Below are positions 20,801 to 28,024 of a DNA stretch of 64,000 bases, one piece after another. Location of the stretch: positions 62,001-126,000 of the IMG/VR virus record IMGVR_UViG_3300034073_003340; one strand, written 5' to 3'. Under the pieces are notes generated by a model. The model did no database searches and had not been told where the DNA came from. It saw only the letters and a list, made by a program, of their open reading frames with translations. The DNA comes from a virus. Numbering within the stretch: position 1 is the stretch's first letter; the number at the start of each line of letters is the position of its first letter. Position numbers and translations under genes: made by a program.

Positions 20801-22267
20801 GAAAATCGAGACCTAAACAATTGGGACGAGAACTGGAATGGTGTTCGTCGAATGAAATTAAAGGTCAAGTTTGATCGTATCTCTTGTGGAACAATTAGAG
20901 GTTGGGATACTTCTCCGTGGGATCCTGCTTTGCTTGTTTACAGTCAGCTTGGTAGCTCAACTCAAAGTTTGAGTCAGCTAAGCTCGCTATACAGAACTGG
21001 TTCAACATCTGGATATAACTTTTATCGAGATCAATCAGTGGAAACTATAGAAGAACGAAATCTACTCGTCCGTAGAAATATTGTTACTCCTAGCCGTCCA
21101 GGAACCATCGTAACGGTGCTACAGACAAATGAAAACTTCATGTGGTCTGGTAGCGAGTGGATCAAATTTGAATCGCTAGGCTGGGATCAGGATCCTGACA
21201 TGGGAACCGCTACTAGGATTGAGTCTTCTTATAGACCAGAGCCTGGTATGAAGAGACGTGATGATCCTGGTCTGATTGCCGGATGTGAGTTTGATGGTAC
21301 CGTGATCTCTGATAGTTTTCAGGCCGACGCTTGGGATATCTTCGAATGGGACTCCACTGGATATAGTCAGGGCTTGCGTGAACGAGCAGGGGTTGATCAA
21401 GAAAGTGTTGATGGTAACACGACACCTCAAGATGAGGCAGACCCTGCTTATATCGGCACTACTGGAAATGAATTCAGTCAACCAGCGGTGAATGGAGGTA
21501 GACCACATGAGCTAGTTCAAATCAGAGGTGTTGAAAGCATTGTGGTAAATGTTTCCAGAAATAACGGTCCATATCAAAAGTCATTTATGAACCACAAAGG
21601 CGATTGGCAAGATATGTTGATTTCTGGTTCATCTCTGTCGTTTGTTTCATGGGACCAAACAAACCACAAATTGGTTGTCAGCGTTGCCTCTTGGACTGAA
21701 GACGCACAGGGCTTTACTCCGCTTCATGACCCTCAGAACCCTTCTACGGGCTTTATAAGGGACGTTATGGCGAGCAGAGCCTATCGCTCTACAAGTAATA
21801 TCGATATGACCTCAGCAGGAACAAAAACCTTTAAGTTGAGGAATTTGGGAGAAGTAGAAGGTATTCCTGCTGGTTTGCGCGGTGACGAAGTCAAAGTTGC
21901 TGTCATTAATCCAAAGAATCCTTCCATTAGAGCTATCGGAACCATTTCAAATTCCAAAGGAAACGAAATCAATTGGGATGGAAATGTTGAGATAACGTTT
22001 GATTCTGATGGATTCGTGGATTTAGGTTCTGGTAAGAGCTGGAATATCATCCCGGTTGATATGTTCAACACCCCAGGCATTGTCTGGGTTGGTGATGCTA
22101 GATTCACCTATAATAGTTTGACAATCAACGGCAACATGGTTGAACTCAATGAGGTCTTCCTATCTGGCAACACCTTGGCTCCCCTTAATATAGGCGAAGA
22201 TAGTATAAGCCTAGTCAAGACTAGCCCGGTTTTTGATGGTTCAAAACAACGTCAAATGGCCCGATAA
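11867..22267 (+). CDS. Giant virion structural protein at the gp7 position
   Basis: 3466 residues in one uninterrupted frame of 10.4 kb, the largest gene here. The N-terminal part (residues ~20-170) includes QTETLQKFFGSSVDHLFDPG, LINQLRFQGALVNNHHRLF and DFYTWCPPIDLDKIVNFRQY, a pattern I associate with very large structural proteins of T4-like phages. The rest is Trp- and Tyr-rich, beta-rich and lacks obvious enzymatic motifs. Its place between gp6 and the fibres equals T4 gp7 (1032 residues), so a greatly expanded wedge or baseplate-periphery protein is the best inference. The homology itself is not demonstrable by eye. Confidence 0.7.
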   Translation: MANNTRNNPFAFTPIVLDQDSHEKRRVIRQLPAVHQTETLQKFFGSSVDHLFDPGKGKPINGYVGQKPLWYEPDQDYYLEESTDDRNFYQLEASMVSKNSEGELTDLLPYPDLINQLRFQGALVNNHHRLFSQDFYTWCPPIDLDKIVNFRQYVWLPSDGPEIVNNAIIIKGPTVSYNSSGNDTTFDLPGYDNTGNASLQAFYDISVLTSDLIVAEVDGEPRPFSYVSGQTTITFDQRPPADASVSISVYSDLENNAIGLPNADPAAFGGISLSSGMRVIVLNDKNSDFSPDDVFIVEGVGQSIFLLNEKDYVGDSLSDYMVMARGATNRNEWSTGNRWFHVSTLPSNLDPDFVLRQRAKRPIIEFNRDLELHNYGLRRRLDVDLVIEDIEDLNGYLNQNPQNAVFSGISVSCVANSQINVTAINPATNAPYGNVDSIRVLVRNTVNPLLNNNILVLVNQGNVLKLILETDGENPSGEPVDGEVVKILLGFYAGKNLNWNGVNWVLSQNKGDVNQYPLFELYDLNGNNLADPVLYPNSTFAGSRLFSYKEDRSGLRPSDPILDMPLVYDNKGQILFENYLSTERYQYVIAGRFLDIDGFYFHKIGNIDPSLETLSNDWHKAPQKTRQFMVDRYVSDGRTKLFQISQDALEISVSRGRVNTDGSFEQTALVEDSDFIRVDRQIFILNIQLGDIIEIRTFNPANPPADAKGFYEVPLNLQANPDNAEVSDMTKGDFYDHFSEIMKRQDGFQGAEYSTNNYRDTAKLPNLGTNIIQHSAGLLKTMLLASQSQLDITSAIRFVESEYARFKDKFQQRILSYVANNRIGNAATYDTWINTALTELNKGKTKSFPFYLSGMAKNGTNQLPTFIPPTPSFLGVYPLYAPEIISQEVDGADDVWFVRGHDGSLTQGQNETVARVLLALEQRIFDSVPAAIRERERPVCDYQAAYGDQYRRNDYSYEEYLQILRPSFERWVVAFRLDPRENDLGQDTLESKINLKANPWTWNWSSTRTAAGEKVPGNWRGIYEKFFGTQRPDLTPWESLGFSIKPAWWDDRYGPAPYTSENLVLWEDLERGYIHDGDRKGINTEWARPGLRDYMPVDARGRLRHPGPRELIALNEVTVDTDLAYATDPLMWEDTRDDGVLGCGICTSVPLVQERKADWEWGDIGPVEQTWRRTSNFAFAASTAGYLMKPASFVEMGWNTQDMSLFFKGTMGEQYLNQDTKGRPAHRALQVHGEVLEDFSLVTKVGIQQWISDFLTSRNTSINSNLAERVRGLGTQLSYKIAGFTDSTTLGVVSDAFGRVPSEDVTVALFRSPSVREETYSGVAIEYTGRGYEVFGYDVLNPYFSTLPPAINGGKISVGDGLGSVSIPSWRPTTYFSVGITVRYQDNFYRAVRTHTSATFFEDEFWTQVARPQFADGSALIWYTDGEIEPIVEKVSYGTVFKDPQEVANFLNGYERYLESKGWIFENVGEDELEVRDWKSALRSFITWSGADARAAGDFISLSPASRMVQFSTDQGTIQPIEQIVNGLYAIVDQNGQPIDNQLTRVVRNDGNVSITCDNSTSGIFGLRLYISEMEHVLVFNNTTIFGDTIYSPLLNIKQPRLRLQGFKTVAWKGRIDAPGFIITGDTLTPNFERSADDFRRFFDIESMENKKLQDRARANFGYEEKEYLNNLLLTPTNQFEFYQGMIQQKGSPTSMRRLLRSNFIRHNKGLRLFEEWAFRVGDYGGQEVAPQLDILIRQSEFKHNPQLIQFSNSQSPNSFGIIDVIDENVGQDNRTLDGRWQWRPDMQSINWPLADFGQGDTPLPTAGYVNLSEVRFTVATDSDFENFFGDQEATEDPIENGDRVWVYGIGNGDPSTAWMTYRFTDTNYDMVNSFVPSHVDQGVIIQVQNDLQGIVDINTDPTQTPVFVAQNLVSNETDDNGIVVSGERLILKDIVGSDINPLATYIPKISNRASVTLDSTVGSETFIMSFYPEAKQIIRKVRVTIEEAFTEGSTLQIGHTGNPGLFVNVREEADRGIFPTNFDQEQVLIQTPALSYMPPNVTTADVNLVRVGRVGNFCAQTIVEWEWVRASDNQSFTGQVTYMRPSDYDSSRDQTEAYLQTIRVPVLAEDVVGGSEGTLTIRTNGVQTDTQVLRFERSTSARLNFVDLTRTGSYEFDSVNFSVFPWDSNLAGENRDMIATLFNTGSNGSVKIEVDYHYMKGFELTESINGSVVPVIASSEGGTANLFTWVKTRYPTLSGMPESLFEVGDLIEVDSAHDNPGYWAVYSRSTSGWDQIRRQNRKVDSSLITNAAIFNNKENQLKLVLQLYDPYKGFIPGVADRELTYKTFNDPATYNDGRLIWGKEQVGQLWWDLSAVRYLDYEIYDRWNGSDHEGVTYRWKNWGKVAPNSSVDIYQWVRSPVAPNGWADFVESKANLKIDNKPSGTVSEDSKFITDMEWNEEIQADETVYYFWVKNPTVVPTLASRKLSAQQVSNILTNPTSNDIPFFAVIDTNKCIVGGIKQFLNETDTVLKIKWLKEADVHNNHHKQWMLLREQDERNTINDTLWNKMRDSIVGWDATEKSVPDEKLPKNQQIGALVRPRQSWYPADITDLGQRPSRAARAAFVDAFNDIMSKQPFIDQWFGWEEVFDNGEALPSADRYVTTALDLIDLRNLLPATRNMVQVGECVLIENTMEVAGFWTLWRLAEINGQRTFVIEDFQKWRMQEGELWNLANWYAEGWSASNFPNYRFATYADRDAAGNLDVTLLKGTLVQVDVQSPTDDRWSWDVYTSTSKYQVAKARSTMRLTEAFYDKSRVEFGPVQVNGLLNASDDNRITPERIQELADLINFRDGSREIEFILNTMRTKLFDSLQKNNLFFAMVKSAFKQSINIDWAFKTSFLYLGGYSENLRQSPVAFKDQIDNVIAYLEEVKPYHVKIREYVRRLSYGPDLAALAMTDFDKPVYPSGTSNRVLDVNNTVDRSIMEINRPWRDWFENYLNENRDLNNWDENWNGVRRMKLKVKFDRISCGTIRGWDTSPWDPALLVYSQLGSSTQSLSQLSSLYRTGSTSGYNFYRDQSVETIEERNLLVRRNIVTPSRPGTIVTVLQTNENFMWSGSEWIKFESLGWDQDPDMGTATRIESSYRPEPGMKRRDDPGLIAGCEFDGTVISDSFQADAWDIFEWDSTGYSQGLRERAGVDQESVDGNTTPQDEADPAYIGTTGNEFSQPAVNGGRPHELVQIRGVESIVVNVSRNNGPYQKSFMNHKGDWQDMLISGSSLSFVSWDQTNHKLVVSVASWTEDAQGFTPLHDPQNPSTGFIRDVMASRAYRSTSNIDMTSAGTKTFKLRNLGEVEGIPAGLRGDEVKVAVINPKNPSIRAIGTISNSKGNEINWDGNVEITFDSDGFVDLGSGKSWNIIPVDMFNTPGIVWVGDARFTYNSLTINGNMVELNEVFLSGNTLAPLNIGEDSISLVKTSPVFDGSKQRQMAR

Positions 22268-22270
22268 ATA
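22263..22270 (+). promoter_or_regulatory. Late-promoter-like box overlapping the giant gene's stop
   Basis: GATAAATA includes the TAA stop of the giant gene. ATAGGAGTG and the ATG of the next gene follow 25 bases on. Confidence 0.55.
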
Positions 22271-22295
22271 CATATATAATAGGAGTGAATAAGCC

Positions 22296-22859
22296 ATGAG
22301 TGAAGATTTCCAGGATAGTGCGATTCCCAAAATTACCGGCCATGTTTTAATTCGAGACCCAAATAGTGGCCAAGTTCTTTTGGATAAGAGAAACGCCATT
22401 CACTACGAAAATATGAGTCTTGCTATTGGTTATGCTTTGGCAAATCGAGGCGAAGGTATCATTTATTCTATGGCTTTTGGGAATGGTGGTTCAGCGGTAA
22501 GCGGCACTGGTGCTATTACATATTTTCCTACTAATACGGTTGATCCCAAAGCAGATCTTTATGATCCCACCTATAACAAGCTAATAGACGGTAGCTCTGC
22601 TAATTTTCTGGACGTCAAACATATACTGAGCACTCCATACACTGATATTGTGGTTACCTGTACACTTGATTATAACGAGCCAAGTGGCCAGGAAGCTTTT
22701 GATGATACTACGAATCAAGATGGCACCTTTGTATTTGATGAATTGGGATTGAAGACCAGTGAAGGGTTACTGCTAACTCATGTTATCTTCAATCCAATTC
22801 AAAAAGCCCTCAACCGTCTAATTGAAGTGGTTTATACTCTAAGAATCCAGATGTCCTAA
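22296..22859 (+). CDS. Virion structural protein, probable baseplate-fibre adaptor
   Basis: 187 residues, ATG preceded by AGGAGTG. A beta-rich protein without enzyme motifs: ITGHVLIRDPNSGQVLLDKR, an NMSLAIGYALANRG helix, then IIYSMAFGNGG and FVFDELGLKT. It lies between the giant wedge-type protein and the fibres, the position of T4 gp8-gp10. A connector for tail fibres is inferred from position only. Confidence 0.6.
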   Translation: MSEDFQDSAIPKITGHVLIRDPNSGQVLLDKRNAIHYENMSLAIGYALANRGEGIIYSMAFGNGGSAVSGTGAITYFPTNTVDPKADLYDPTYNKLIDGSSANFLDVKHILSTPYTDIVVTCTLDYNEPSGQEAFDDTTNQDGTFVFDELGLKTSEGLLLTHVIFNPIQKALNRLIEVVYTLRIQMS

Positions 22860-22879
22860 TATTGGTATATTATAGGGCA

Positions 22880-22887
22880 CTAAATAT
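22880..22887 (+). promoter_or_regulatory. Late-promoter-like box before the tail fibre genes
   Basis: CTAAATAT lies 22 bases before the first fibre ATG, with CCAAGGAG as ribosome site between them. Confidence 0.55.
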
Positions 22888-22908
22888 TCGAGATTCCAAG
22901 GAGAAGTC

Positions 22909-24036
22909 ATGAGCTATAGAGTAACCAAAGCAGACGGCAGAAGCGTTATAGTCCAAGATTTGGCCAAAGAAATTGTCGGTGGTCTCACTCTACTGGGTTA
23001 TGGATTTACGAACTATGGCGACGAGATCGCTCAGAACTTTGTCAAAAATCTAGAAAACAATGCCGGATTGGCTGAGCCGCAGAATCCAGTAATTGGTCAG
23101 TTTTGGTTTCAGCTTCCTTTGGATTTAGCTACTCAAAATAAAAATCTCAGAGTATGTGTTTCTACTGATGCCAACACGCTAGATGGTCGGTGGAGGACCT
23201 TATTTGGTATTCGCCCCGATGGCACCATTGATTTAGATGCCTGGACCCTGCGCGGCAAAGCGCCTGCTGCGATAGACGGAAGTTCAAACCAGGTAGGAAT
23301 GCCAGTTGTTTTAAACAACGACGGGAGAATTCCCACTCAGTATATTGATTTCCCCTCGGTTGGATCGGTTGATGTCGCTACACGTTTGCGAGATTCTAGA
23401 ACGTTTGGATCAAGAAATGGTGGACTTCCGTTTAACGGAACCCAGGACGTTCCTCTTACAACGTCCCATATTTCTGAGGGTGATCAACCATATTTTACCC
23501 CACAACGAGCTCGCGAGTCCTTCGTAGGTGGGCGATACATTGCTATTGATAGTGATGGAACGATTCGCTTCACTGGACCTGATCCAACGAGTGGAAGCAC
23601 TGGTGGAACAGGACCACAAGGCCCTATTGGACCCGCAGGACCAACCGGACCGACAGGACCAGAGGGACCAGTTGGACCAGTAGGACCTCAAGGACCAGCA
23701 GGTCAATGGGACGGCACTGTTGGCTTTGACAAGTCTTTTGCTGAGAATGGCTATCAGAAATTGCCAAGTGGTCTTTGGATACAGTGGGGACTATTTACTT
23801 GGTTTAGTAATATCAGAGGCGGACCAGTTTATTATAACTATCCCATTGCCTTCCCTAACGGAGCATGGCATGTTTATCTATCTATACGTGATAACCCAAA
23901 TGGATCCGGTGATCGCAATGAAGAAGACGATGAGCAGATCTGGGCCATTCCTCATTCTGCTACACAATTCGTTGTTTACGACACTGGAGATGACCACCAA
24001 ACATATCCATGTTCGTGGCTTGCTATAGGATACTAA
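22909..24036 (+). CDS. Collagen-like tail fibre protein 1
   Basis: 375 residues. The N-terminal attachment part (to about 110) has the pattern VQDLAKEIVGGLTLLGYGFT - FVKNLENNAG - NPVIGQFWFQ seen in T4-like fibre proteins. A collagen-like run of about ten Gly-x-y triplets ([16 protein letters not shown] and on, ~234-264) forms a stiff trimeric stalk. The C-terminal ~110 residues (GYQKLPSGLWIQWG to SWLAIGY) match the gp53-like receptor-binding tip. It shares its N-terminal architecture with the fibre at 24433-25770 but has a different tip. Confidence 0.85.
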   Translation: MSYRVTKADGRSVIVQDLAKEIVGGLTLLGYGFTNYGDEIAQNFVKNLENNAGLAEPQNPVIGQFWFQLPLDLATQNKNLRVCVSTDANTLDGRWRTLFGIRPDGTIDLDAWTLRGKAPAAIDGSSNQVGMPVVLNNDGRIPTQYIDFPSVGSVDVATRLRDSRTFGSRNGGLPFNGTQDVPLTTSHISEGDQPYFTPQRARESFVGGRYIAIDSDGTIRFTGPDPTSGSTGGTGPQGPIGPAGPTGPTGPEGPVGPVGPQGPAGQWDGTVGFDKSFAENGYQKLPSGLWIQWGLFTWFSNIRGGPVYYNYPIAFPNGAWHVYLSIRDNPNGSGDRNEEDDEQIWAIPHSATQFVVYDTGDDHQTYPCSWLAIGY

Positions 24037-24037
24037 A

Positions 24038-24430
24038 ATGACCTACTTCTACAGTCCAGAAACCAAGGGTTTCTATAATTCCGACATTCATGGTTCTATG
24101 CCTTCTGATGTCTTCGAAATTTCAGAAGAGCATTATAGAACTCTTTTAGAAGGGCAAAGTCTCGGCAAAACGATCGTCTACAAGTCTAGAAAGCTTCAGT
24201 TGGTAGATTTCGTAGCACCCCCTTTGACATGGGATCAGATCCGCCAAACCAGAGATTCAAAACTAGCGGCAAGCGATTGGACTCAAATGCCAGACACCCA
24301 GCTTTCAGAGGAAAGCAAAGAGGATTGGAGAACCTATAGACAGGTTCTCCGTGATATCACGGAGTCTTTTTCTGAACCTGATGATGTAGTTTGGCCAATG
24401 GCTCCTAATGCTACGCCTACTGAGGAGTAA
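24038..24430 (+). CDS. Tail fibre assembly chaperone
   Basis: 130 residues, starting two bases after the fibre 1 stop. The C-terminal half (WDQIRQTRDSKLAASDWTQM, then W-x2-YRQVLRDI) is the core of phage tail fibre assembly (Tfa/APC) proteins. These bind fibre tips and assist trimer folding. It sits between the two fibres and could serve either. Confidence 0.85.
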   Translation: MTYFYSPETKGFYNSDIHGSMPSDVFEISEEHYRTLLEGQSLGKTIVYKSRKLQLVDFVAPPLTWDQIRQTRDSKLAASDWTQMPDTQLSEESKEDWRTYRQVLRDITESFSEPDDVVWPMAPNATPTEE

Positions 24431-24432
24431 GC

Positions 24433-25770
24433 ATGAGCTATACGGTAAACAAAAGTAATGGTGATATTGCCTCAGTGGTAAATGATTTCAGAAAGGAAAT
24501 CATTGGAGGCCTTAATATTCTAGGTTATGGCTATGTAAATTTCGGTGAAGATATTGCTGAAAATTTTGTCAAAATCTCTGAGAATTTTCGTAATGATTCG
24601 CCGCCATACGGCTATGTGACAGGTCAAATTTGGTTAGATACCAATGGTAGTAGAAGTCCATTTCCTGTTCTACGAATGGCTACCAGAGATGCTTCAAACC
24701 TTGATCAAATCAACTTTACTCAAACGTATGTTCCTGAAGATTGGGTTGGACTTTTTTCTATAGATTTTCAAAATAGAAAAGCCGGTCTAATCCATGAGGG
24801 CGAACCTACATTTCCAGACTTAGACCCCACCCCTGGGAGCCTTGTCGTTAGAGGTTCTGATGGTAAGATTCCATTATCGAGTCTACCCGATGGTCTAGGT
24901 AGTGATGCTGAAAATGCGGTATTTGCTCAATCCGCAGGTCGTTTGAACCCTGGTGCGAATATAAATGGCAACCTATTCACTGGCCAAAACGACATAACAA
25001 TAACTACGGCCCAGATTCCAGAATCTGAAAATCTATACTACACTGACGGAAGAGTTAGATTGGCGGTAACTGGTGGTAGGTATATCACGGTAAATCCTAC
25101 TACTGGTGAGATTGCTTTTACGGGACCAGATCCAACCAGTGGTGGGGATGGTGTCGCCGGCCCTCCAGGCCCAGCAGGACCCACCGGTCCACAAGGACCG
25201 CAAGGGCCTAAAGGAGATACCGGTGATACTGGCCCCGCAGGACCTCAAGGACCAGCTGGTTCAGCCGCGGATGTTATTATCAGTTCCCAGTATCAATCGG
25301 GTTCCGGCTACGTAATATATAATGGCGGCTTTACAGTTCAATGGGGAAGCAACCGAGAAGCTTTTTCAAATGAAAGAATCGCAACGGTAACTTTTCCTAT
25401 AGCGTTCACCACGGCCTTCCAAGTGGTAGCCACTCCTTATCTAGCTTTCTTTAACAGAAACGCGGATCTATGGTTACAGATACTTGGCGAACCAACGGCT
25501 ACTTCATTTTCAATCCAGACTCAACAGGATGGTAATAGTGACAACTTCATGGCCGGATTTAACTGGATAGCTTATGGTTTCATATCACCTCCTGCACCGG
25601 CTTCTGGCTCAGGATCTGGCTCAGGATCTGGCTCAGGATCTGGCTCAGGATCTGGCGGGACTGATACAACTCCCCCACCTGACACTACTCCTCCGCCTGA
25701 CACCACGCCGCCACCAGGCGGTGGCGGTGGAGGAGGGAACTTTGGTGATCCTCCAACTCAGTTTGTATAA
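24433..25770 (+). CDS. Collagen-like tail fibre protein 2
   Basis: 445 residues, two bases after the assembly gene. N-terminus ([39 protein letters not shown]) is homologous to fibre 1. A Gly-x-y stretch at about 242-276 includes KGDTGDTG. A tip-like domain (FTVQWGS to FNWIAYGF) follows. The final ~60 residues are low-complexity: nine Ser-Gly pairs, three PPPDTT units and a poly-Gly run, a flexible tail absent from fibre 1. Probably an alternative or additional receptor-binding fibre. Confidence 0.85.
   Translation: MSYTVNKSNGDIASVVNDFRKEIIGGLNILGYGYVNFGEDIAENFVKISENFRNDSPPYGYVTGQIWLDTNGSRSPFPVLRMATRDASNLDQINFTQTYVPEDWVGLFSIDFQNRKAGLIHEGEPTFPDLDPTPGSLVVRGSDGKIPLSSLPDGLGSDAENAVFAQSAGRLNPGANINGNLFTGQNDITITTAQIPESENLYYTDGRVRLAVTGGRYITVNPTTGEIAFTGPDPTSGGDGVAGPPGPAGPTGPQGPQGPKGDTGDTGPAGPQGPAGSAADVIISSQYQSGSGYVIYNGGFTVQWGSNREAFSNERIATVTFPIAFTTAFQVVATPYLAFFNRNADLWLQILGEPTATSFSIQTQQDGNSDNFMAGFNWIAYGFISPPAPASGSGSGSGSGSGSGSGSGGTDTTPPPDTTPPPDTTPPPGGGGGGGNFGDPPTQFV
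25603..25656 (+). repeat. 12-bp tandem repeat encoding Ser-Gly pairs
   Basis: Four perfect copies of tctggctcagga followed by a partial tctggc. All copies are identical at the DNA level, so slippage could change tail length in steps of four residues. Confidence 0.9.
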
Positions 25771-25773
25771 AGA

Positions 25774-25808
25774 AAAGCCCCAGAGATTCTGGGGCTTTCC
25801 TTTTTTTT
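25774..25808. terminator. Strong terminator at the end of the virion cluster
   Basis: Perfect 11-bp stem aaagccccaga (25774-25784) / tctggggcttt (25788-25798), loop gat, followed by CC and eight T. It ends the rightward cluster; on the minus strand it follows ThyX and ends in a shorter T-rich tract. Confidence 0.92.
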
Positions 25809-25825
25809 GTCTTGGACCTATGTAT

Positions 25826-26764
25826 TCAAAGTTTGAATGTATTCTTGAATTCAATCAGCTCACGCTTGCTCATACGGAAATGATCTAAAAATTCAGATTC
25901 AGTTTCAAACTGAGAGGTAATATGATCATAAGCTTCTTTGAAGCTTAGATCAAATTCGTTACTACGATGGATCAAAGCCTGCATCAGTTCGACTTCCATC
26001 CCACTGAGAGATTTAGAGTCACGAATATAATCTTCGTAAGCTTCACAAGCGGCAGGGAAAAGAGGCTTGATAAGAGCATAAATCGCGCGAGCAAATTCCT
26101 GAATCTCCCACTGGGCGTGCGAGTCTTCGCGTAGCTTGAGCATGTGGAACAGGTTGTGCAGATTTTGCTTCCAATAGAGTTCAGTATAACCTGCGACTGG
26201 CATTACAATACGTGCCAGCTCTCGAGCCACACCTTCCTCGGGAAATTCATCAGAAAATTCTCGGTAAGAGTCTTCAGCAGCTTCATTGAGAAGAGACTTA
26301 TACGCCGAATAAGAATGTAACGTTGCGCCCCGAATTACTTGCTGGGCCGTCAAAGCATCCAAATCACTGAGAGCTCCATCGCGGCCCTGCTTGTTCATCT
26401 TGCTCTGTGGAAGAATGTTGGCTACTTCTGGCACATACATTTCATCGGTGAGTACCGAATAGCGAGCCGAATACTCATTCAGGCTAGACGTGCGGTGACG
26501 GACCAGCTGACGCATCACAAAAATCGGTAGCTTGAGATGTAGTTTGACTTCACACATCTCAAGAGGGCTGGTGTGCTTGTGGCGAACCAAATAACGGATG
26601 AGTCCTCGGTCTTCACGAACACTCTTGGTGCCGTTACCATATGAGACTCTAGCCGCGCTGACAATAGCCGCATCATCTCCCATATGATCAACCAGACCTA
26701 CAAAGCCATGGTCTAATACGGGAAGATAGCGATCATTGCCCTGAACGTCGGATTGAAGGGTCAT
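25826..26764 (-). CDS. thyX: Flavin-dependent thymidylate synthase
   Basis: 312 residues. The ThyX signature RHRxxSxNxxSxR is intact as RHRTSSLNEYSAR, preceded by KLPIFVMRQLV. The enzyme methylates dUMP to dTMP using FAD, NADPH and methylenetetrahydrofolate, supplying thymine for phage DNA. Substrate- and flavin-binding segments (SPLEMCEVKLHLKLP, TELYWKQNLHNLFHML) are present. TTCAGGAGTG lies just before the ATG. It is separated from upstream genes by a strong hairpin. Confidence 0.95.
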   Translation of the reverse strand: MTLQSDVQGNDRYLPVLDHGFVGLVDHMGDDAAIVSAARVSYGNGTKSVREDRGLIRYLVRHKHTSPLEMCEVKLHLKLPIFVMRQLVRHRTSSLNEYSARYSVLTDEMYVPEVANILPQSKMNKQGRDGALSDLDALTAQQVIRGATLHSYSAYKSLLNEAAEDSYREFSDEFPEEGVARELARIVMPVAGYTELYWKQNLHNLFHMLKLREDSHAQWEIQEFARAIYALIKPLFPAACEAYEDYIRDSKSLSGMEVELMQALIHRSNEFDLSFKEAYDHITSQFETESEFLDHFRMSKRELIEFKNTFKL

Positions 26765-26778
26765 TATACACTCCTGAA

Positions 26779-26820
26779 ATAATCTGGGTTGAGATCTTAC
26801 TCATTCTCAACCCAGATTAT
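26779..26820 (-). terminator. Hairpin terminator upstream of thyX
   Basis: Perfect 15-bp inverted repeat, arms 26779-26793 and 26806-26820, loop of 12, followed on the minus strand by ATTTC. It lies directly after the stop of the gene at 26825. Confidence 0.75.
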
Positions 26821-26824
26821 ACTA

Positions 26825-27100
26825 TCAGAGTGCTATGTCTTTCAATATGATTTCAGAAAAATGTCGGATGGTTTCTTTTACTTCTGAAAGGTTCAGAATC
26901 AAACCAATTTCCGCAATTCCTTGATCTTCAAAGCTATCATCGTCGCTCATAATCTCTTCGAGTTCTTCGCGGGTAATGATGTGGACTTCATCGTCGAAAT
27001 CAGTAACACATGCTGCTGAAACAAATTCTGCTGGAACATGGTATGGTTCAATTTCGCTGAGGATCTTATCTAGTAGATCCTCAAAATCCTGTGTCGCCAT
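26825..27100 (-). CDS. Acidic hypothetical protein
   Basis: 91 residues from the ATG at 27098-27100 (MATQDFEDLLDKIL). AGGAG lies 8 bases upstream; a GTG three codons earlier is too close to it. Strongly acidic (EELEEIMSDDDSFED), no membrane segment or known domain. It overlaps the end of the upstream gene by 20 bases. Acidity might suggest DNA mimicry, but nothing else supports that. Confidence 0.65.
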   Translation of the reverse strand: MATQDFEDLLDKILSEIEPYHVPAEFVSAACVTDFDDEVHIITREELEEIMSDDDSFEDQGIAEIGLILNLSEVKETIRHFSEIILKDIAL

Positions 27101-27602
27101 TGTCGTCACTCCTAACGAGTTTGACCGCTACCTGATAGCGTTCATACACTTTGCGAACCACCGCGTTCTCTCGAACGATCCGTTGTTCACTAATGTATTT
27201 AATCAAATCCTCGCGAGAGATCGACTCAATAGATCCATCATCCATTGTTACTTCAATGGTTTTTTCACTCTTCTTGATTCTAGGGATATGGTATTTGTCG
27301 TAGTTAATCCATTTGTCATAATAGGAATCAGCCACTGAATAACGATTTTTGATATAGCTGAGATCAACTGATGAGTAGAATGGGGGATTCAAATCATGAT
27401 CTGGTTTCGTAGCCGTGGAAGTAATAGACTGGGTCAGATCACTATTACTAATGGTGTAAAGATGTTTAGTAAGCTTCTCTTCTAAAAGAGATTTACTATA
27501 ATCATTCAAGAGTTCATCATAAGGGTTCTTGGAAGTGTTATAGATGTCTTCCCAGGTCTTGTGAGTGGAATCAGAATTCTCAGACAATGGAATCTTTTTC
27601 AT
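27081..27602 (-). CDS. Hypothetical protein
   Basis: 173 residues (MKKIPLSENSDSTHKTWEDI). Highly charged, with Ser/Tyr-rich central segments and a helical C-terminal half (ISREDLIKYISEQRIV, VYERYQVAVKLV). No recognised family. The ATG overlaps the preceding TGA as ATGA, so it is translationally coupled. Confidence 0.65.
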   Translation of the reverse strand: MKKIPLSENSDSTHKTWEDIYNTSKNPYDELLNDYSKSLLEEKLTKHLYTISNSDLTQSITSTATKPDHDLNPPFYSSVDLSYIKNRYSVADSYYDKWINYDKYHIPRIKKSEKTIEVTMDDGSIESISREDLIKYISEQRIVRENAVVRKVYERYQVAVKLVRSDDNGDTGF

Positions 27603-28024
27603 TGCTCAATCAACTTGAAAGTCATGAGAAGCTTGTCCCAGCATCCCTTTAGGATAGCGTGTTCGTTTATACCTTTGAGCATGATTTCAAAATCACGCCC
27701 CATTCTTACCATCTGACTAAGGGCCGCCTGAAACTCCTCATGATCAGCAGGAACCACTAATCTGTCATCTTCATAGAAATTAAAAAAGTTCTCATTGAGA
27801 ACTTCTAATTGCTTGTTATGATGTTTTAGATAATGACTCTGAACTGTAGCAATCAAGGTTGACCATTCATTTCGTAGGTCTCTGACCTTCTTGATCTCCT
27901 GATCAAGACGATCGTTCTTGTCTCTGAGTTGTTCAGCAGCCTTCTCCATACCTTTTTGGTAGGCTTCCTTTTTGATCTGCTCTATCTCTGACCAAACTGC
28001 CGTAATCTCACTTTGTTCCATCAT
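27599..28024 (-). CDS. Coiled-coil hypothetical protein, paralogue group A
   Basis: 141 residues starting at either of two adjacent ATGs (28024 or 28021). Residues ~10-55 form a Lys/Glu/Arg-rich coiled coil. It ends HAILKGCWDKLLMTFKLIEQ, which parallels the end of the next gene upstream (VVRGAWERFMMTLRLAG). The two look like tandem paralogues. Function unknown. Confidence 0.65.
   Translation of the reverse strand: MMEQSEITAVWSEIEQIKKEAYQKGMEKAAEQLRDKNDRLDQEIKKVRDLRNEWSTLIATVQSHYLKHHNKQLEVLNENFFNFYEDDRLVVPADHEEFQAALSQMVRMGRDFEIMLKGINEHAILKGCWDKLLMTFKLIEQ

Noticed and set aside
23600-25260. Gly-x-y DNA repeats as a CRISPR-like or recombination array
   Set aside because: The repeats are in frame, degenerate and encode collagen-like stalks; no spacer structure.
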